From Stomatohabitans albus (GTDB lineage Bacteria > Actinomycetota > Nitriliruptoria > Euzebyales > Euzebyaceae), in the NCBI RefSeq assembly GCF_036336025.1, contig NZ_JAYKKE010000001.1, positions 988,219 to 1,052,218 on the forward strand: 64,000 bases of DNA, in the 5' to 3' direction. A model generated the notes under the pieces. The model was not told the origin of the DNA. It worked only from the letters and a program-made list of their open reading frames with translations, and did not search any database. Made by a program: the position numbers and the translations under genes. This document shows positions 35,448-44,399 of the stretch, piece after piece (the stretch's first letter is position 1; each line of letters starts with the position of its first letter).

Positions 35448-35960
35448 CTATTCGTTGGCTTGCATCATGTCAATAATATTACCATTTTCTACTTTAATAT
35501 ATACAAATAAATGATTCTTAGTTTCAAAGGGCGGTTGCGAATTAGGGAATTTTCGAATAATCGTTAATTTATTAGATTCAATTTCTTTTGTATTGTGGTT
35601 GTAGCACACTAAATCAAAACTAATCTCGGTATCTGTGATATCAGCGTACCCGTACCAGTCGCCATTTGGTAAGGTAGTTGTATCTCCTGGTCGGCAGCCA
35701 CTATATGGTTTTTGTTCACCTTCAGGAATCGGTTTGATAGGTCTAGGAGTAATTTCTTCAGTGGATGTAGGGTGAGTAAGGTAGGGATAGATTCTTGATA
35801 AATAGAATTCTCCATTTAATCTAAAATTAGGCAGCCAGATGTCGAATATAGATAGAGGTAGAGATGCTACTGCCGCTATAAATATCGGCGTAACCACCAA
35901 AAAAAAGCCAGTGGGATACGCTGATATTTTAGATTTGGTTTTATTCGGTTTTTTCTTCAT
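35448..35960 (-). CDS. Hypothetical membrane-anchored exported protein
   Basis: 170 residues, AT-rich, with GAAAGG before ATG. A Lys-rich N-terminus (KKKPNKTKSK) precedes one transmembrane helix (about 17-38, FFLVVTPIFIAAVASLPLSI), so the remaining 130 residues should lie outside the membrane. That part has a Pro-rich linker (ITPRPIKPIPEGEQKP) and a compact domain with two Cys that may pair (SGCRPGD and LVCYNH). No family recognised. It lies 106 bases downstream of another orphan membrane gene on the same strand, so they may form a unit. Confidence 0.6.
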   Translation of the reverse strand: MKKKPNKTKSKISAYPTGFFLVVTPIFIAAVASLPLSIFDIWLPNFRLNGEFYLSRIYPYLTHPTSTEEITPRPIKPIPEGEQKPYSGCRPGDTTTLPNGDWYGYADITDTEISFDLVCYNHNTKEIESNKLTIIRKFPNSQPPFETKNHLFVYIKVENGNIIDMMQANE

Positions 35961-36066
35961 TTTTTACCTTTCATGAAAAAATAATATTGACCACTCAACC
36001 CTAAAATGATCTTGCTTTTAATAAATATTTAAATGCGGGTTATAAATAGTATTAATTACAGATAGA

Positions 36067-36831
36067 CTATTGAAAAGATATAAAATTCATTTTTATTCTA
36101 TCAATAATGAACTTTAAAATAAGGGCAATAAGGGTAATACTATTAAGTAAGATTGGAAAATGGCATACTTTTTCGTAATACAAATTATTAATCTCTATGG
36201 ATTGATCGTATTTTTTATCGATACTATCAATAATCTTAAGTATTTCTGATTCTTGTAACGGTGTATTGCTTTTGTATTTTGATAAGGCGTAGAGCAGAGA
36301 ATCATTGCTATCTCTATCCCTTCTTTTACTGGATACATATATTTTCGAAACTTCAGACAATACATGCACTTCAATAGCCTCTTTTAAATTATTAAATATC
36401 AGGCACAATAATATCTGGCACATTACGACATATAGTAAAGCGTATATCACCAAATAGAGTAATATAAATATTATTATGTATTTAGCAGTATGAAATGATC
36501 TGGTAAATGATTGACATATAACATAAAATAATATACAATCAATATATAAAAATATCTCCCCTGAAAATTTATACATGATGTTTAAAATCGAATATTCACA
36601 GCAAGCAAATTTGAATTGCTTTTCAAGGATATCTAATAAATCATTAATTTTATTTATTTTATTATTTAAGGAATTAAGATTCTGATCTTCTCGATAACTA
36701 TTTTCATAGCCACTAATAGAGTTAGAGAGTTCATTCAGACACTCCTTTGCGTGATCGATTGAGCTGCCTGCATCTGTAATAAAATTCTTAGTCTCCATGA
36801 TTTTCTTTCTATATGCGATAGGGTCTTTCAT
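36067..36831 (-). CDS. Hypothetical membrane protein with coiled coil
   Basis: 254 residues, very AT-rich. Residues 25-75 are helical and polar (LNSLNNKINKINDLLDILEK), likely a coiled coil. Two to three hydrophobic helices lie in the middle (about 95-145), and another near the C-terminus (FPILLNSITLIALILKFII). The segment between is charged and contains RRDRD. No family recognised. The ribosome binding site is weak. The protein looks like a membrane sensor or effector of an accessory module, but no motif supports a function. Confidence 0.55.
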   Translation of the reverse strand: MKDPIAYRKKIMETKNFITDAGSSIDHAKECLNELSNSISGYENSYREDQNLNSLNNKINKINDLLDILEKQFKFACCEYSILNIMYKFSGEIFLYIDCILFYVICQSFTRSFHTAKYIIIFILLYLVIYALLYVVMCQILLCLIFNNLKEAIEVHVLSEVSKIYVSSKRRDRDSNDSLLYALSKYKSNTPLQESEILKIIDSIDKKYDQSIEINNLYYEKVCHFPILLNSITLIALILKFIIDRIKMNFISFQ

Positions 36832-37423
36832 TTGTTCGAGAAGAAAATTCGTTTTGTTCTGCTCCTACAGGAGTGGGCGAAAAATATCCAATTATAATAA
36901 TTTATATATTAACAAAAGTATAAAATATGAGTAAATATGGTCTACAGTGGTAATGGTCATTGGAGCCAGGTGTAATTTATGGTTGGAGGAAGAATGAATA
37001 CTTGGCATAACGATGGGGTGCCTTCGCACAGCCGACTATGTTTGTTTATGTTAGCATATAGTAGTATCGACATCTGCGTGCATATGGTGTTCAAAAAGTC
37101 GACTAATAGGCCATACCCACTGCCCTTCCTTAGAACCACTGATTCTTGTTATCGCTCCTAACCTCAAATGCGGGTAAACGTTTCCAGATTGTCGGTGTAG
37201 CTTCTCACCAGGCTGGTGCTATGGTCCTGCGATAACACCTTAGTGTTTAAGAACAGGGAACAACCCGTACGTCGCCATCGGGAATGACCTCGTTATAGGC
37301 TGATTCATTGCTTATTGTGGCAAAAGCAAGGAGCCGCTAATCAAGGTCAGCAAAAAGGTGCGGTCGTAATAATCCTTGAGATTCAGTGCCACATGCATCT
37401 GCTGTGGCGTAAGCCGTTGGCTA
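36832..37423 (-). other. Gap between accessory orphans and the GNAT gene
   Basis: 590 bases in which base composition rises back to the housekeeping level near 37150. One 55-codon open frame (36994-37161, plus strand) has GGAGGAAGA before its ATG but no coding-like composition. Nothing else seen. Confidence 0.4.
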
Positions 37424-37903
37424 TTAGCTATGCGACAGCGTTCGGACCATGGTTAAGGCATGTTCGTCTTCCTCAACGACGTGGTAACCCATTGCGCGGT
37501 AGAGCTTTACCGCGTAGTTGGCCTTATCCACGTGCAATGATGTTTGCCGGTACCCCGCATCGGTGAGGACACGCAACATGGCCTGCATCAGTTGGGTGCC
37601 AATACCTTGGCGGCGATAGGCCGGAAGGAGTGCAATAGCAAGTACCGGTGTGGTGTTATCACGGTACCCATAGAGGTCACGGATTCTGGTCCAAACGGCA
37701 CCCACCGGCTGCCCGTCCACTTCCGCTATAAGGCCAAGGTCATGCTGATCGGCCCCAAAATCTTCGATAAACCCCCACAACTCCGGATGATGAATAATGG
37801 AACGATCAGGCAGGGGCATGCCTTCAGGCACAAAGATGGCCTGGTAGAGAAACTCCTCCAAATGGTCCTGATCAGCACGGGTTATCGGGCGCAAGACGGC
37901 CAT
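37424..37903 (-). CDS. GNAT family N-acetyltransferase
   Basis: 159 residues from ATG 37903 (GAGGAA upstream); TTG 37924 is an alternative. The acetyl-CoA-binding motif A is LLPAYRRQGIGTQLMQAML with the R-x-x-G-I-G core, preceded by strand TTPVLAIA and followed by NYAVKLYRAMGY, the C-terminal motif B. The substrate is not evident. It is the most downstream gene on this strand before the sugar acid cluster's last gene (75 bases apart) and may not belong to that operon. Confidence 0.85.
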   Translation of the reverse strand: MAVLRPITRADQDHLEEFLYQAIFVPEGMPLPDRSIIHHPELWGFIEDFGADQHDLGLIAEVDGQPVGAVWTRIRDLYGYRDNTTPVLAIALLPAYRRQGIGTQLMQAMLRVLTDAGYRQTSLHVDKANYAVKLYRAMGYHVVEEDEHALTMVRTLSHS

Positions 37904-37998
37904 CATTTCCTCACGATCATGCAATAGCGGTCACATGCGTACTGGCCGTGGCACTCCACACCTCCAGTCGCGCCTCCGGCCAAAACACCACGTGTTCC

Positions 37999-38880
37999 TC
38001 AGCTTGGGTCGGGGTCAATCAACCGTACCACAATGGAATCATCCTGTGCGGCCATGCCACGGGCAAGCCCCTGGAGATACAACTGTTCAGCAGCGGCAGC
38101 TACCGGTGTGGCTATACCCACCGCTTTAGCCGCTTCGGTCACAATACCCATGTCTTTCACAAAGATGTCCAGGCGACTGCGCACCTCAGCTTCTTCACTG
38201 TGGAGTGCCTGAATCGCCCGTGGTCCACGGTCACCGAGCATCCATGAACTCGCCGCCCCCGCCATTAACGCATCGAGTGCCGCTGATGGGTCGAGGCCTA
38301 AGCGGTTCGCCAGGGCCATTGCTTCCCCGGCTGCCGCGATATGTACCCCACATAACAACTGGTTCACCGTCTTCATTGCCTGACCGGCCCCAGGGGTATC
38401 ACCAACGCGAACCAGCGTTCCCGCCATATGATCGAGCACGGGCTTGGCCTTAGCCCAAGCGGCATCATCGGCACCAACCGTGACCAGTAACGTGCCGTCA
38501 CCAGCACGCGTTGGACCACCGGACACCGGCGCATCCACCAATAACAATCCCGCATCACGCACGCGTGGTTCCACCGCTTGAATACCGGCCATGCCAACCG
38601 TCGAGGTTAAAATCACAACGGCCCCAGCCGCAAGGACTGAAACAACCCCATCGGCTCCAAAGAGTGCGTCATCAAGTTGGGCGCTGTTCCGTACAGCTAA
38701 CAAGACCACATCGGCACCCGTTGCCGCCTCTTGGGCACTCGTTGCTGGTTCAATACCTGCCGCTTCTGCCAGGGCTAACCGTTCTTGGTCAATGTCATAG
38801 CCTGCTACGGTAGCCAGTTTGGTGAGATGGGTGCCTGTTGGCAGGCCCATCGCTCCTAACCCCAATACCGCTATACGCAT
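37999..38880 (-). CDS. LtnD-like beta-hydroxyacid dehydrogenase
   Basis: 293 residues, 3-hydroxyisobutyrate dehydrogenase superfamily. NAD-binding GLGAMGLPTG at 7-16, substrate motif DAPVSGGPTRAGDGTL and catalytic Lys in GQAMKTVNQLL (about K171). The region after it (VHIAAAGEAMAL, SSWMLGDRGPR, LDIFVKDMGIVTEAA) is what I associate with L-threonate/D-erythronate dehydrogenases rather than with tartronate semialdehyde reductase. It would oxidise C2 of a four-carbon acid. It ends the minus-strand cluster, two bases after a DUF1537 kinase. The isomerase and decarboxylase that normally follow LtnD are not in the window. Confidence 0.8.
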   Translation of the reverse strand: MRIAVLGLGAMGLPTGTHLTKLATVAGYDIDQERLALAEAAGIEPATSAQEAATGADVVLLAVRNSAQLDDALFGADGVVSVLAAGAVVILTSTVGMAGIQAVEPRVRDAGLLLVDAPVSGGPTRAGDGTLLVTVGADDAAWAKAKPVLDHMAGTLVRVGDTPGAGQAMKTVNQLLCGVHIAAAGEAMALANRLGLDPSAALDALMAGAASSWMLGDRGPRAIQALHSEEAEVRSRLDIFVKDMGIVTEAAKAVGIATPVAAAAEQLYLQGLARGMAAQDDSIVVRLIDPDPS

Positions 38881-38882
38881 TG

Positions 38883-40247
38883 TTATGCCTCCTTTGATAA
38901 CACACTGACTGCATTGGCAAGGGATTGTTCAGAACCCACGTTGCCAGCAAATACCACATACGGAATGGCCGTTCCTGGTCCATCTTGAGCCAGCCATACG
39001 GAGATAATCCCTGGTTCCATCGGCCCGATCACCATGGCGCGATGCATATGCAGACTGAACTTCGCCACATCAGAACTGGTGATGCCACCCTTTGCAATCA
39101 CAAAGCGTGGAGGTTTGCGTTCAATGACCCGTCGAATCGTTTCAACTAACGCCCCATTCACTGTTCGAGCAATGGCCAAACTCTCTGCCTCGTCTTTACC
39201 GGCAATAACGTCGCGGCTTGTATGGATAACTGCCGTGCAACTATCCAAGGCCGTAACCAGCACCTCAACCGCACCGGCGATCACTGGTTCAGCATTTTCC
39301 AGTAGCTGTGGCACATCCAATTCAACTACTGCTGCCCGCAGAGATCCGGTCAACGCATTGAGCTGACGGGTTGTCGTTGGCACATGTGAACCAACCACAA
39401 CAAGCCCGTACGGGGTGTCTCCATGTGGAATGAGTTCATCAATCTGTTCACTCGTAATGATTTCTGGCTCATCCATCCCAATAAGGGCGCGCACATAGGG
39501 TGGGCCAACACGATGGATAAAGGTTTTTCCGGCCTGGTATGCCCCAATAACCCCGAGAGCAAGTTTCCGTAAATCCTCTTCTGACTGAATATCGGCAATA
39601 ACATACTGGCCATCAGCAACACCGGCCAGCTTCTCCACCACTGCGTCACGGTCATCAAGTTCGGCCGCGGTGATATGAAGGACATCGTGAGCCAGTACGC
39701 GGCCATTCGTTTTTTCTTCGATCCACTCGGACAAGTTAGAGGCGTGATACCCGAACGAATGATCCTTGGCATATTCACTCTCACCAACCGGAATCAGCTC
39801 ACCGTTCGCATCAGTGCAAAAGTGCACCCCATCAACGGTGACACGGCCAGCATCAGGGAATGCCGGGATAACTAAAACCCCGTCCACCGGTCCACCAATT
39901 TGGGTGATGGTATCTGGTTCCAACGGGAAATGGCCGCGTAAGGTTGAGTCAGACCGCGATACAAACGCAACGGCCATATCAAGCTCTTCTGCAACAACCT
40001 TGGCAGTCCGTACGACCTCAGCGTTCACCTTCTCCGCATCTTCAGGTGTCATTGAGCGAGTATTGGTCATCACATAAATTGCTGGTGCACCCGTGCCCAA
40101 CGCCCAGCGCATATCGTCTGGGTCCCAATATGTGATCACAGGCAACCCGGCAACAGATTGCGTACCGGTTGGGTCATCATCCAGCACAACGAATGTCGGC
40201 ATATTGGCTGATACGCGTGCGTCGTAAACAGTTTGTGCACTTACCAT
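38883..40247 (-). CDS. Four-carbon acid sugar kinase (DUF1537), DDDPTG type
   Basis: 454 residues from ATG 40247, well spaced from AAGGA. DUF1537 kinase fold: N-terminal VLDDDPTGTQSVAGLP (substrate domain) and C-terminal nucleotide-binding domain with VIAKGGITSSDVA and VVFAGNVGSEQSLA. Family members phosphorylate D-threonate, D-erythronate or 3-oxo-tetronate at O4. This DDDPTG subgroup differs from the ADDLTGA subgroup encoded at 43119-44399, so the cluster has two kinases likely of different specificity. Two bases separate it from the dehydrogenase gene downstream, which suggests sequential action. Confidence 0.82.
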   Translation of the reverse strand: MVSAQTVYDARVSANMPTFVVLDDDPTGTQSVAGLPVITYWDPDDMRWALGTGAPAIYVMTNTRSMTPEDAEKVNAEVVRTAKVVAEELDMAVAFVSRSDSTLRGHFPLEPDTITQIGGPVDGVLVIPAFPDAGRVTVDGVHFCTDANGELIPVGESEYAKDHSFGYHASNLSEWIEEKTNGRVLAHDVLHITAAELDDRDAVVEKLAGVADGQYVIADIQSEEDLRKLALGVIGAYQAGKTFIHRVGPPYVRALIGMDEPEIITSEQIDELIPHGDTPYGLVVVGSHVPTTTRQLNALTGSLRAAVVELDVPQLLENAEPVIAGAVEVLVTALDSCTAVIHTSRDVIAGKDEAESLAIARTVNGALVETIRRVIERKPPRFVIAKGGITSSDVAKFSLHMHRAMVIGPMEPGIISVWLAQDGPGTAIPYVVFAGNVGSEQSLANAVSVLSKEA

Positions 40248-40273
40248 AGGAAATCCTTGGAAATGGTTGGATA

Positions 40274-41263
40274 TTAAAGTGTTTGGAGTATGCCGGGTAG
40301 TGTTGCCCGAATACACCCAGCCGGATCATGCATGGCCTGGTCAAGCCCATGTATGGCAGATAAATCAACAAGCGTGACATGATCAGGTAACACAACATCA
40401 GCATCAGCTTGACCAACAATCACAATGACCGGCTCACTGGTGTGCTCAATGACGGAACCGACGACTTTGCCAGCTAGTGATGTGGCATCCAGCCGTCCCT
40501 CACCCGTGATGACGACATCAGCCGTATTGAGGTGGTCATAGAAGCCCTGCTGTTCGGCCACTAAATCAATCCCCGGTCGAAACTGTGCCCCGAGGGCAAG
40601 AAGCGCGCCGCCTAAACCACCTGCGGCCCCACTGCCTGGAGTGTCTTGAACATCGAGGCCAAATTCGTCACGATAAGTCTGTCGAATCTTCTCTAACCTC
40701 TGGGTGAGGAGCTCAACCTGTTCTGGAGTGGCCCCTTTTTGGGGTGCAAATACTTCAGCCGCTTGAACGAAGCGAGTCTGCACATCACAGGCAACGAGCA
40801 AGTCAACATCTGGCCACGGGCCGCCGGCTGCTTGAATGGCTCGCAACGCGGGTTCACCGCCGTCGGTCATAGCTGATCCGCCGATACCGACAACAATAGT
40901 TTTTGCGCCTTGCTTCACTGCCTCTGCGATTATTTCGCCACTCCCTTTACTGGTCGCAGTCATCGCATCATTTGCTTCAGTTCCCCCCGCAAGAACGAGT
41001 CCAGAGCATAACGCAGTCTCGATGATGGCATGGTCTCCATCTAAACGCCACGGGCAGGTAACACGTTCACCTTGTGGTCCAGTCACGTCGGTATAGCGGT
41101 TTGGGCCACCGAAGGCATCAAGGGTGCCGTCACCCCCATCTGCCAGTGGCACCGCAACCGCATTACCCCCTTGATCTTCGACGATGGCCTGAACGATGGT
41201 ACAAAAGTCCTGACCACTTAACGTTCCCTTGAACTTATCGGGTGCAATAACAAAATGCGTCAT
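40274..41263 (-). CDS. Glycerate kinase (GarK/GlxK family)
   Basis: 329 residues, PF02595 family: PDKFKGTLSG at the N-terminus, VPLADGGDGTLDAFGG and VGIGGSAMTDGG signatures, GSGAAGGLGGALLALGA, and ITGEGRLDATSLAGK near the C-terminus. These enzymes phosphorylate D-glycerate to 2-phosphoglycerate. Three start codons lie in a row (GTG, ATG, ATG); ATG 41263 has the best distance to AAAGG. It directly follows the DeoR gene and precedes the DDDPTG kinase by 26 bases. Its presence suggests that glycerate is an intermediate or co-substrate of the pathway. Confidence 0.9.
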   Translation of the reverse strand: MTHFVIAPDKFKGTLSGQDFCTIVQAIVEDQGGNAVAVPLADGGDGTLDAFGGPNRYTDVTGPQGERVTCPWRLDGDHAIIETALCSGLVLAGGTEANDAMTATSKGSGEIIAEAVKQGAKTIVVGIGGSAMTDGGEPALRAIQAAGGPWPDVDLLVACDVQTRFVQAAEVFAPQKGATPEQVELLTQRLEKIRQTYRDEFGLDVQDTPGSGAAGGLGGALLALGAQFRPGIDLVAEQQGFYDHLNTADVVITGEGRLDATSLAGKVVGSVIEHTSEPVIVIVGQADADVVLPDHVTLVDLSAIHGLDQAMHDPAGCIRATLPGILQTL

Positions 41264-41265
41264 CA

Positions 41266-42075
41266 TCACGCCTTTCGTGGGGAGCCTGGGCTTTTAGTTT
41301 GCAAAACTTCGTGGGTCATGCGCCATTCTGAAAGGGTGTGTTCCCGAACGAGATGATCTGTTATCACGGTGCAGTGGCCATCAAGGGGCATCCACGCATT
41401 GGTTGTGTGTGGCTCAAATTTGTGGTGGTCAACAAGCAAGAGTTGACGAGCGGAATGACGGACAGCCAGTTCTTTTACCGCGATTTCCTCTAAGGTTGGT
41501 TCACCCAACCCGAGTTCGGGGTCCACAACATCAGCACCCAATACGGCGATATCCACGTAGACCCGTTCTAACGTGTGGAGGGCCATTGCCCCCACCACCC
41601 CATGGCTTGCAGGATGGACATAACCGCCAACTACGATGACCTCAATATCAGGGTCATTCCGTAAGATCACTGCGGTTTCGAGTCCGCGTGTCACGACACG
41701 CCGTCTACCCAGGCCAATCAAGGATTTCGCCAATGCGAGACAGGTCGTACCGGCATCAATAAAGAGGGAATCCCCGTGGCGAATCTGTTCAATGGCGAGC
41801 TGGGCAATAGCCTCTTTTTCTTGTACTGCTACGCCCAGCGATGCCGTGAATGTGGGTTCGGCCAGTCGAGGAATAAGCGCGATAGCCCCACCATAGGTTC
41901 GTGCAATGGCCCCACGTTGTTGGAGAAACGTTAAGTCACGACGAACGGTTGAAGGCGAAACACCCAAGGCCACCGCGAGTGCTTCAACATCGGTAATGTC
42001 TTGATTGACCAGCTCAAGCATCCGGTCATGGCGACGTTGCGTTTTGGCACGCACCGAACCTGGGTGGATCGTCAT
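41266..42075 (-). CDS. DeoR family transcriptional regulator
   Basis: 269 residues. N-terminal DeoR winged helix (about 15-70) with DVEALAVALGVSPSTVRRDL as the helix-turn-helix and the typical TYGGAI turn. The C-terminal sugar-phosphate sensor domain (DeoRC) contains EKEAIAQLAIEQIRHGDSLF, DAGTTCLALA and DHHKFEP. DeoR regulators are usually repressors released by a phosphorylated intermediate, here perhaps a tetronate phosphate. The gene overlaps pdxA by four bases (ATGA), so the regulator is made with its targets. Confidence 0.9.
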   Translation of the reverse strand: MTIHPGSVRAKTQRRHDRMLELVNQDITDVEALAVALGVSPSTVRRDLTFLQQRGAIARTYGGAIALIPRLAEPTFTASLGVAVQEKEAIAQLAIEQIRHGDSLFIDAGTTCLALAKSLIGLGRRRVVTRGLETAVILRNDPDIEVIVVGGYVHPASHGVVGAMALHTLERVYVDIAVLGADVVDPELGLGEPTLEEIAVKELAVRHSARQLLLVDHHKFEPHTTNAWMPLDGHCTVITDHLVREHTLSEWRMTHEVLQTKSPGSPRKA

Positions 42076-43100
42076 GACAGATAGGCTTGGCGGATTTTGG
42101 GCACGAACGGGGCATAGTCCACCGCAGCCTCAAATGCACTCTGCATGGTCAAGTGGTTCGCCACACCTGTTCCAGCAATATCAAATGCTGTGCCGTGGTC
42201 AACTGAGGTACGCAATATCGGTAGCCCTACCGTCACACTGATCGTGCCATTAAAATCCACCGTTTTAGCCGGAATATGGCCCTGGTCATGGAAGTGGCTG
42301 AGGACCCCATCAAAGCGCCCTTCTAACCCTTGGTGGAAGACTGAATCAGCCGGAATCGGGCCATGCACATCCAGCCCCCGTTTGCGGGCATCCTCACACG
42401 CCGGACGAATGCTAATGATTTCTTCATCCCCAAAGTTGCCGTTCTCACCACCGTGTGGATTAACGGCTGCAACCCCGAGGCGAGGATGGTCCACCCCAAA
42501 GGCCTTGAGACTTTCAACGGCACGGTTTATCGCTTGAGAAACGAGCTCTGGGTCGCGTAATTGTTCGAGGGCAACCCGGAGTGCGACGTGGCGGGTTGAG
42601 AAAAAAATACGCAGATGGGTTGGGCCGTTGCGGACCACAAACATGGTGTCTGACCAGGCAGCACCGGTCAGTTCTTTAAGCATCTCGGTGTGGCCGAGAT
42701 GGGTTGATCCACTCGCCCAAATGGCTTCCTTATTAATAGGGGCTGTGACAACGGCGGTGACTTCCTTATCCATTGCGGCTTTGGTTGCCCACTCGATAGC
42801 GGTTACGGCAGCCTTACCAGCACGGGCATCCACCTTGCCCCATTCAGGGAGATCGGTACCCAATACCCCGGTATCCCAGACAGCGAGGCCGTCCACATGG
42901 CCGGCTTGCCCAGGGTGGCTGATACTGATGAGCGGAGTAGTAACGCCACAAGCTTGCGCACCGCGCTTTGCGGCTTCGATGTCTCCAACAAGAACAGGCG
43001 TATATGGGCTCGTGGGGCGGACAAGATCAGCGGTTTTTACCGCAATTTCTGGCCCGACGCCTACTGGATCGCCAAGGGTCAGCGCGATTGGTGCAGTCAT
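42072..43100 (-). CDS. pdxA: PdxA/PdxA2 family 4-phosphate dehydrogenase
   Basis: 342 residues, NAD-dependent oxidative decarboxylase fold: LTLGDPVGVGPEIAVK at the N-terminus, TAPINKEAIWASGSTHLGHTEML (metal and substrate site), and HDQGHIPAKTVDF with metal-binding His. PdxA proper acts on 4-phosphohydroxy-L-threonine for vitamin B6. Next to DUF1537 kinases it is more likely PdxA2, which converts D-threonate- or D-erythronate-4-phosphate to DHAP and CO2. ATG 43100 is six bases from AAAGGAG. No other pyridoxal genes are present. Which of the two roles holds cannot be read from residues alone. Confidence 0.88.
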   Translation of the reverse strand: MTAPIALTLGDPVGVGPEIAVKTADLVRPTSPYTPVLVGDIEAAKRGAQACGVTTPLISISHPGQAGHVDGLAVWDTGVLGTDLPEWGKVDARAGKAAVTAIEWATKAAMDKEVTAVVTAPINKEAIWASGSTHLGHTEMLKELTGAAWSDTMFVVRNGPTHLRIFFSTRHVALRVALEQLRDPELVSQAINRAVESLKAFGVDHPRLGVAAVNPHGGENGNFGDEEIISIRPACEDARKRGLDVHGPIPADSVFHQGLEGRFDGVLSHFHDQGHIPAKTVDFNGTISVTVGLPILRTSVDHGTAFDIAGTGVANHLTMQSAFEAAVDYAPFVPKIRQAYLS

Positions 43101-43118
43101 CAAAAACTCCTTTAATTG

Positions 43119-44399
43119 CTATCTCGTTTGGAGCGTGTGTAAATAATCAACGGCACGAATGAGGCTCGCGCCGTCCCCAACTAAACCGCCTTTGGTGACA
43201 CAGGCCAGGCCGGTATGTGGGCCACCTAGCAATTGCCCTCCAACGCAAAGGGGTTCTAATGCGGTTTGAACGGCAAAGCCCGTGGTGTCGAGTTGTTCAA
43301 AGACGGCTGCAGTGACATCACCGCCTGATACATACAATCCACCGATTTGACGATCAGCTAAGGCCATATGGAGGGCAGTAGCCAAGTTCGTACACACATC
43401 TTCACCTGAAACCCCAGGAGGTAGGGGGTTTACGTCGGCGGCGGTAAAGGCAGTTGCTAGGCCAACAACTTGACCAGGCAAGGCATCATCAATGAGTTGA
43501 CCCAAGACTTGCGCACATGCCGCACTATCAGGGGTAATGGAATCGGCCAATGTGGGCGCTTTAATCAACCAGGCGTCACGTTCACTTTGTAGCCGGTTTA
43601 ACTGGGTGCGGGTGAGGGCACTTGCCGACCCACACAAGACCACCACGGGCGGGTGTGGGGCGGTGGCCGTGAGGCCTAGGGCCTCTGCCATCGCGACTGA
43701 GCCAGGACCAGGGTCACTTGTCACCCAACGCACGTGCTGGTCGATCAGTTTGGCCGCATCAACACAGCCACGCATCGCCATCGTTAAATGCCCGTCGGTG
43801 AGGGCATCAACAATCAAGGTATTGGCGCCGTCCTGGATGAGAGCGGCAATATGGTCCCGGACACTATTGTCTTCTAAGGTGATGACTGAAAGTGGCACAT
43901 GAGCAGCCTTCACGTTGGCTTGCTGGCTGATAATTCCGGCAATATCCGACCGTGTCACCGGTGAACGCACGTCTCGAGCAACTTCAGTGAGTTCGAGCCG
44001 GTGTCCGTGCAAGAGTTGGTGGCCTTCAACCGTAACCCGCCCAGCTTGTGGCCAGGCAGGGGCAACAACACAAATGGTGCGTTCACCAGAGCAGGATTCA
44101 ACGGTTGAGCGAACAGCTTCAGTGGTGGCTCCGATATTGCCCCGCATCGTGGTATCAATGCGATTACAGACCAGACGAGCTGGCCAGGCTGTTTGAATAG
44201 CCTGTTCAACAAGGGTTTTGGCTCTTGAAGGTGGCGCGTGTCGCGCATCGGTACTGGCTACGACTGTGTTGAAACCGTCGGGTACAGCCGTGAGTTGGGC
44301 GACCGTTGTCGTTACGGTTCGCATCCCAGCGTTTGCAAACGCTGCCGCGGTGCCGTTCGCGCCGGTCAAATCATCAGCAATAACCAGCACATCCATCAT
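43119..44399 (-). CDS. Four-carbon acid sugar kinase (DUF1537), ADDLTGA type
   Basis: 426 residues. N-terminal VIADDLTGANGTAAAFANAG is the DtnK/OtnK-like signature; the C-terminal domain has KAPTLADSI, the VYVSGGDVTAAVFEQL strand and FVxKGG-like CVTKGGLVGD. It probably phosphorylates D-threonate, D-erythronate or 3-oxo-tetronate at O4, providing the substrate for the PdxA2-like enzyme encoded 18 bases downstream. Its start overlaps the permease stop (TAATG) and lacks a ribosome binding site, so translation is coupled to the permease. ATG 44396 is an equally good start. Confidence 0.85.
   Translation of the reverse strand: MMDVLVIADDLTGANGTAAAFANAGMRTVTTTVAQLTAVPDGFNTVVASTDARHAPPSRAKTLVEQAIQTAWPARLVCNRIDTTMRGNIGATTEAVRSTVESCSGERTICVVAPAWPQAGRVTVEGHQLLHGHRLELTEVARDVRSPVTRSDIAGIISQQANVKAAHVPLSVITLEDNSVRDHIAALIQDGANTLIVDALTDGHLTMAMRGCVDAAKLIDQHVRWVTSDPGPGSVAMAEALGLTATAPHPPVVVLCGSASALTRTQLNRLQSERDAWLIKAPTLADSITPDSAACAQVLGQLIDDALPGQVVGLATAFTAADVNPLPPGVSGEDVCTNLATALHMALADRQIGGLYVSGGDVTAAVFEQLDTTGFAVQTALEPLCVGGQLLGGPHTGLACVTKGGLVGDGASLIRAVDYLHTLQTR

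Noticed and set aside
36994..37161. 55-codon open frame with GGAGGAAGA before its ATG
   Set aside because: The good ribosome binding site is the only support; the composition is not coding-like and there is no similarity I recognise.
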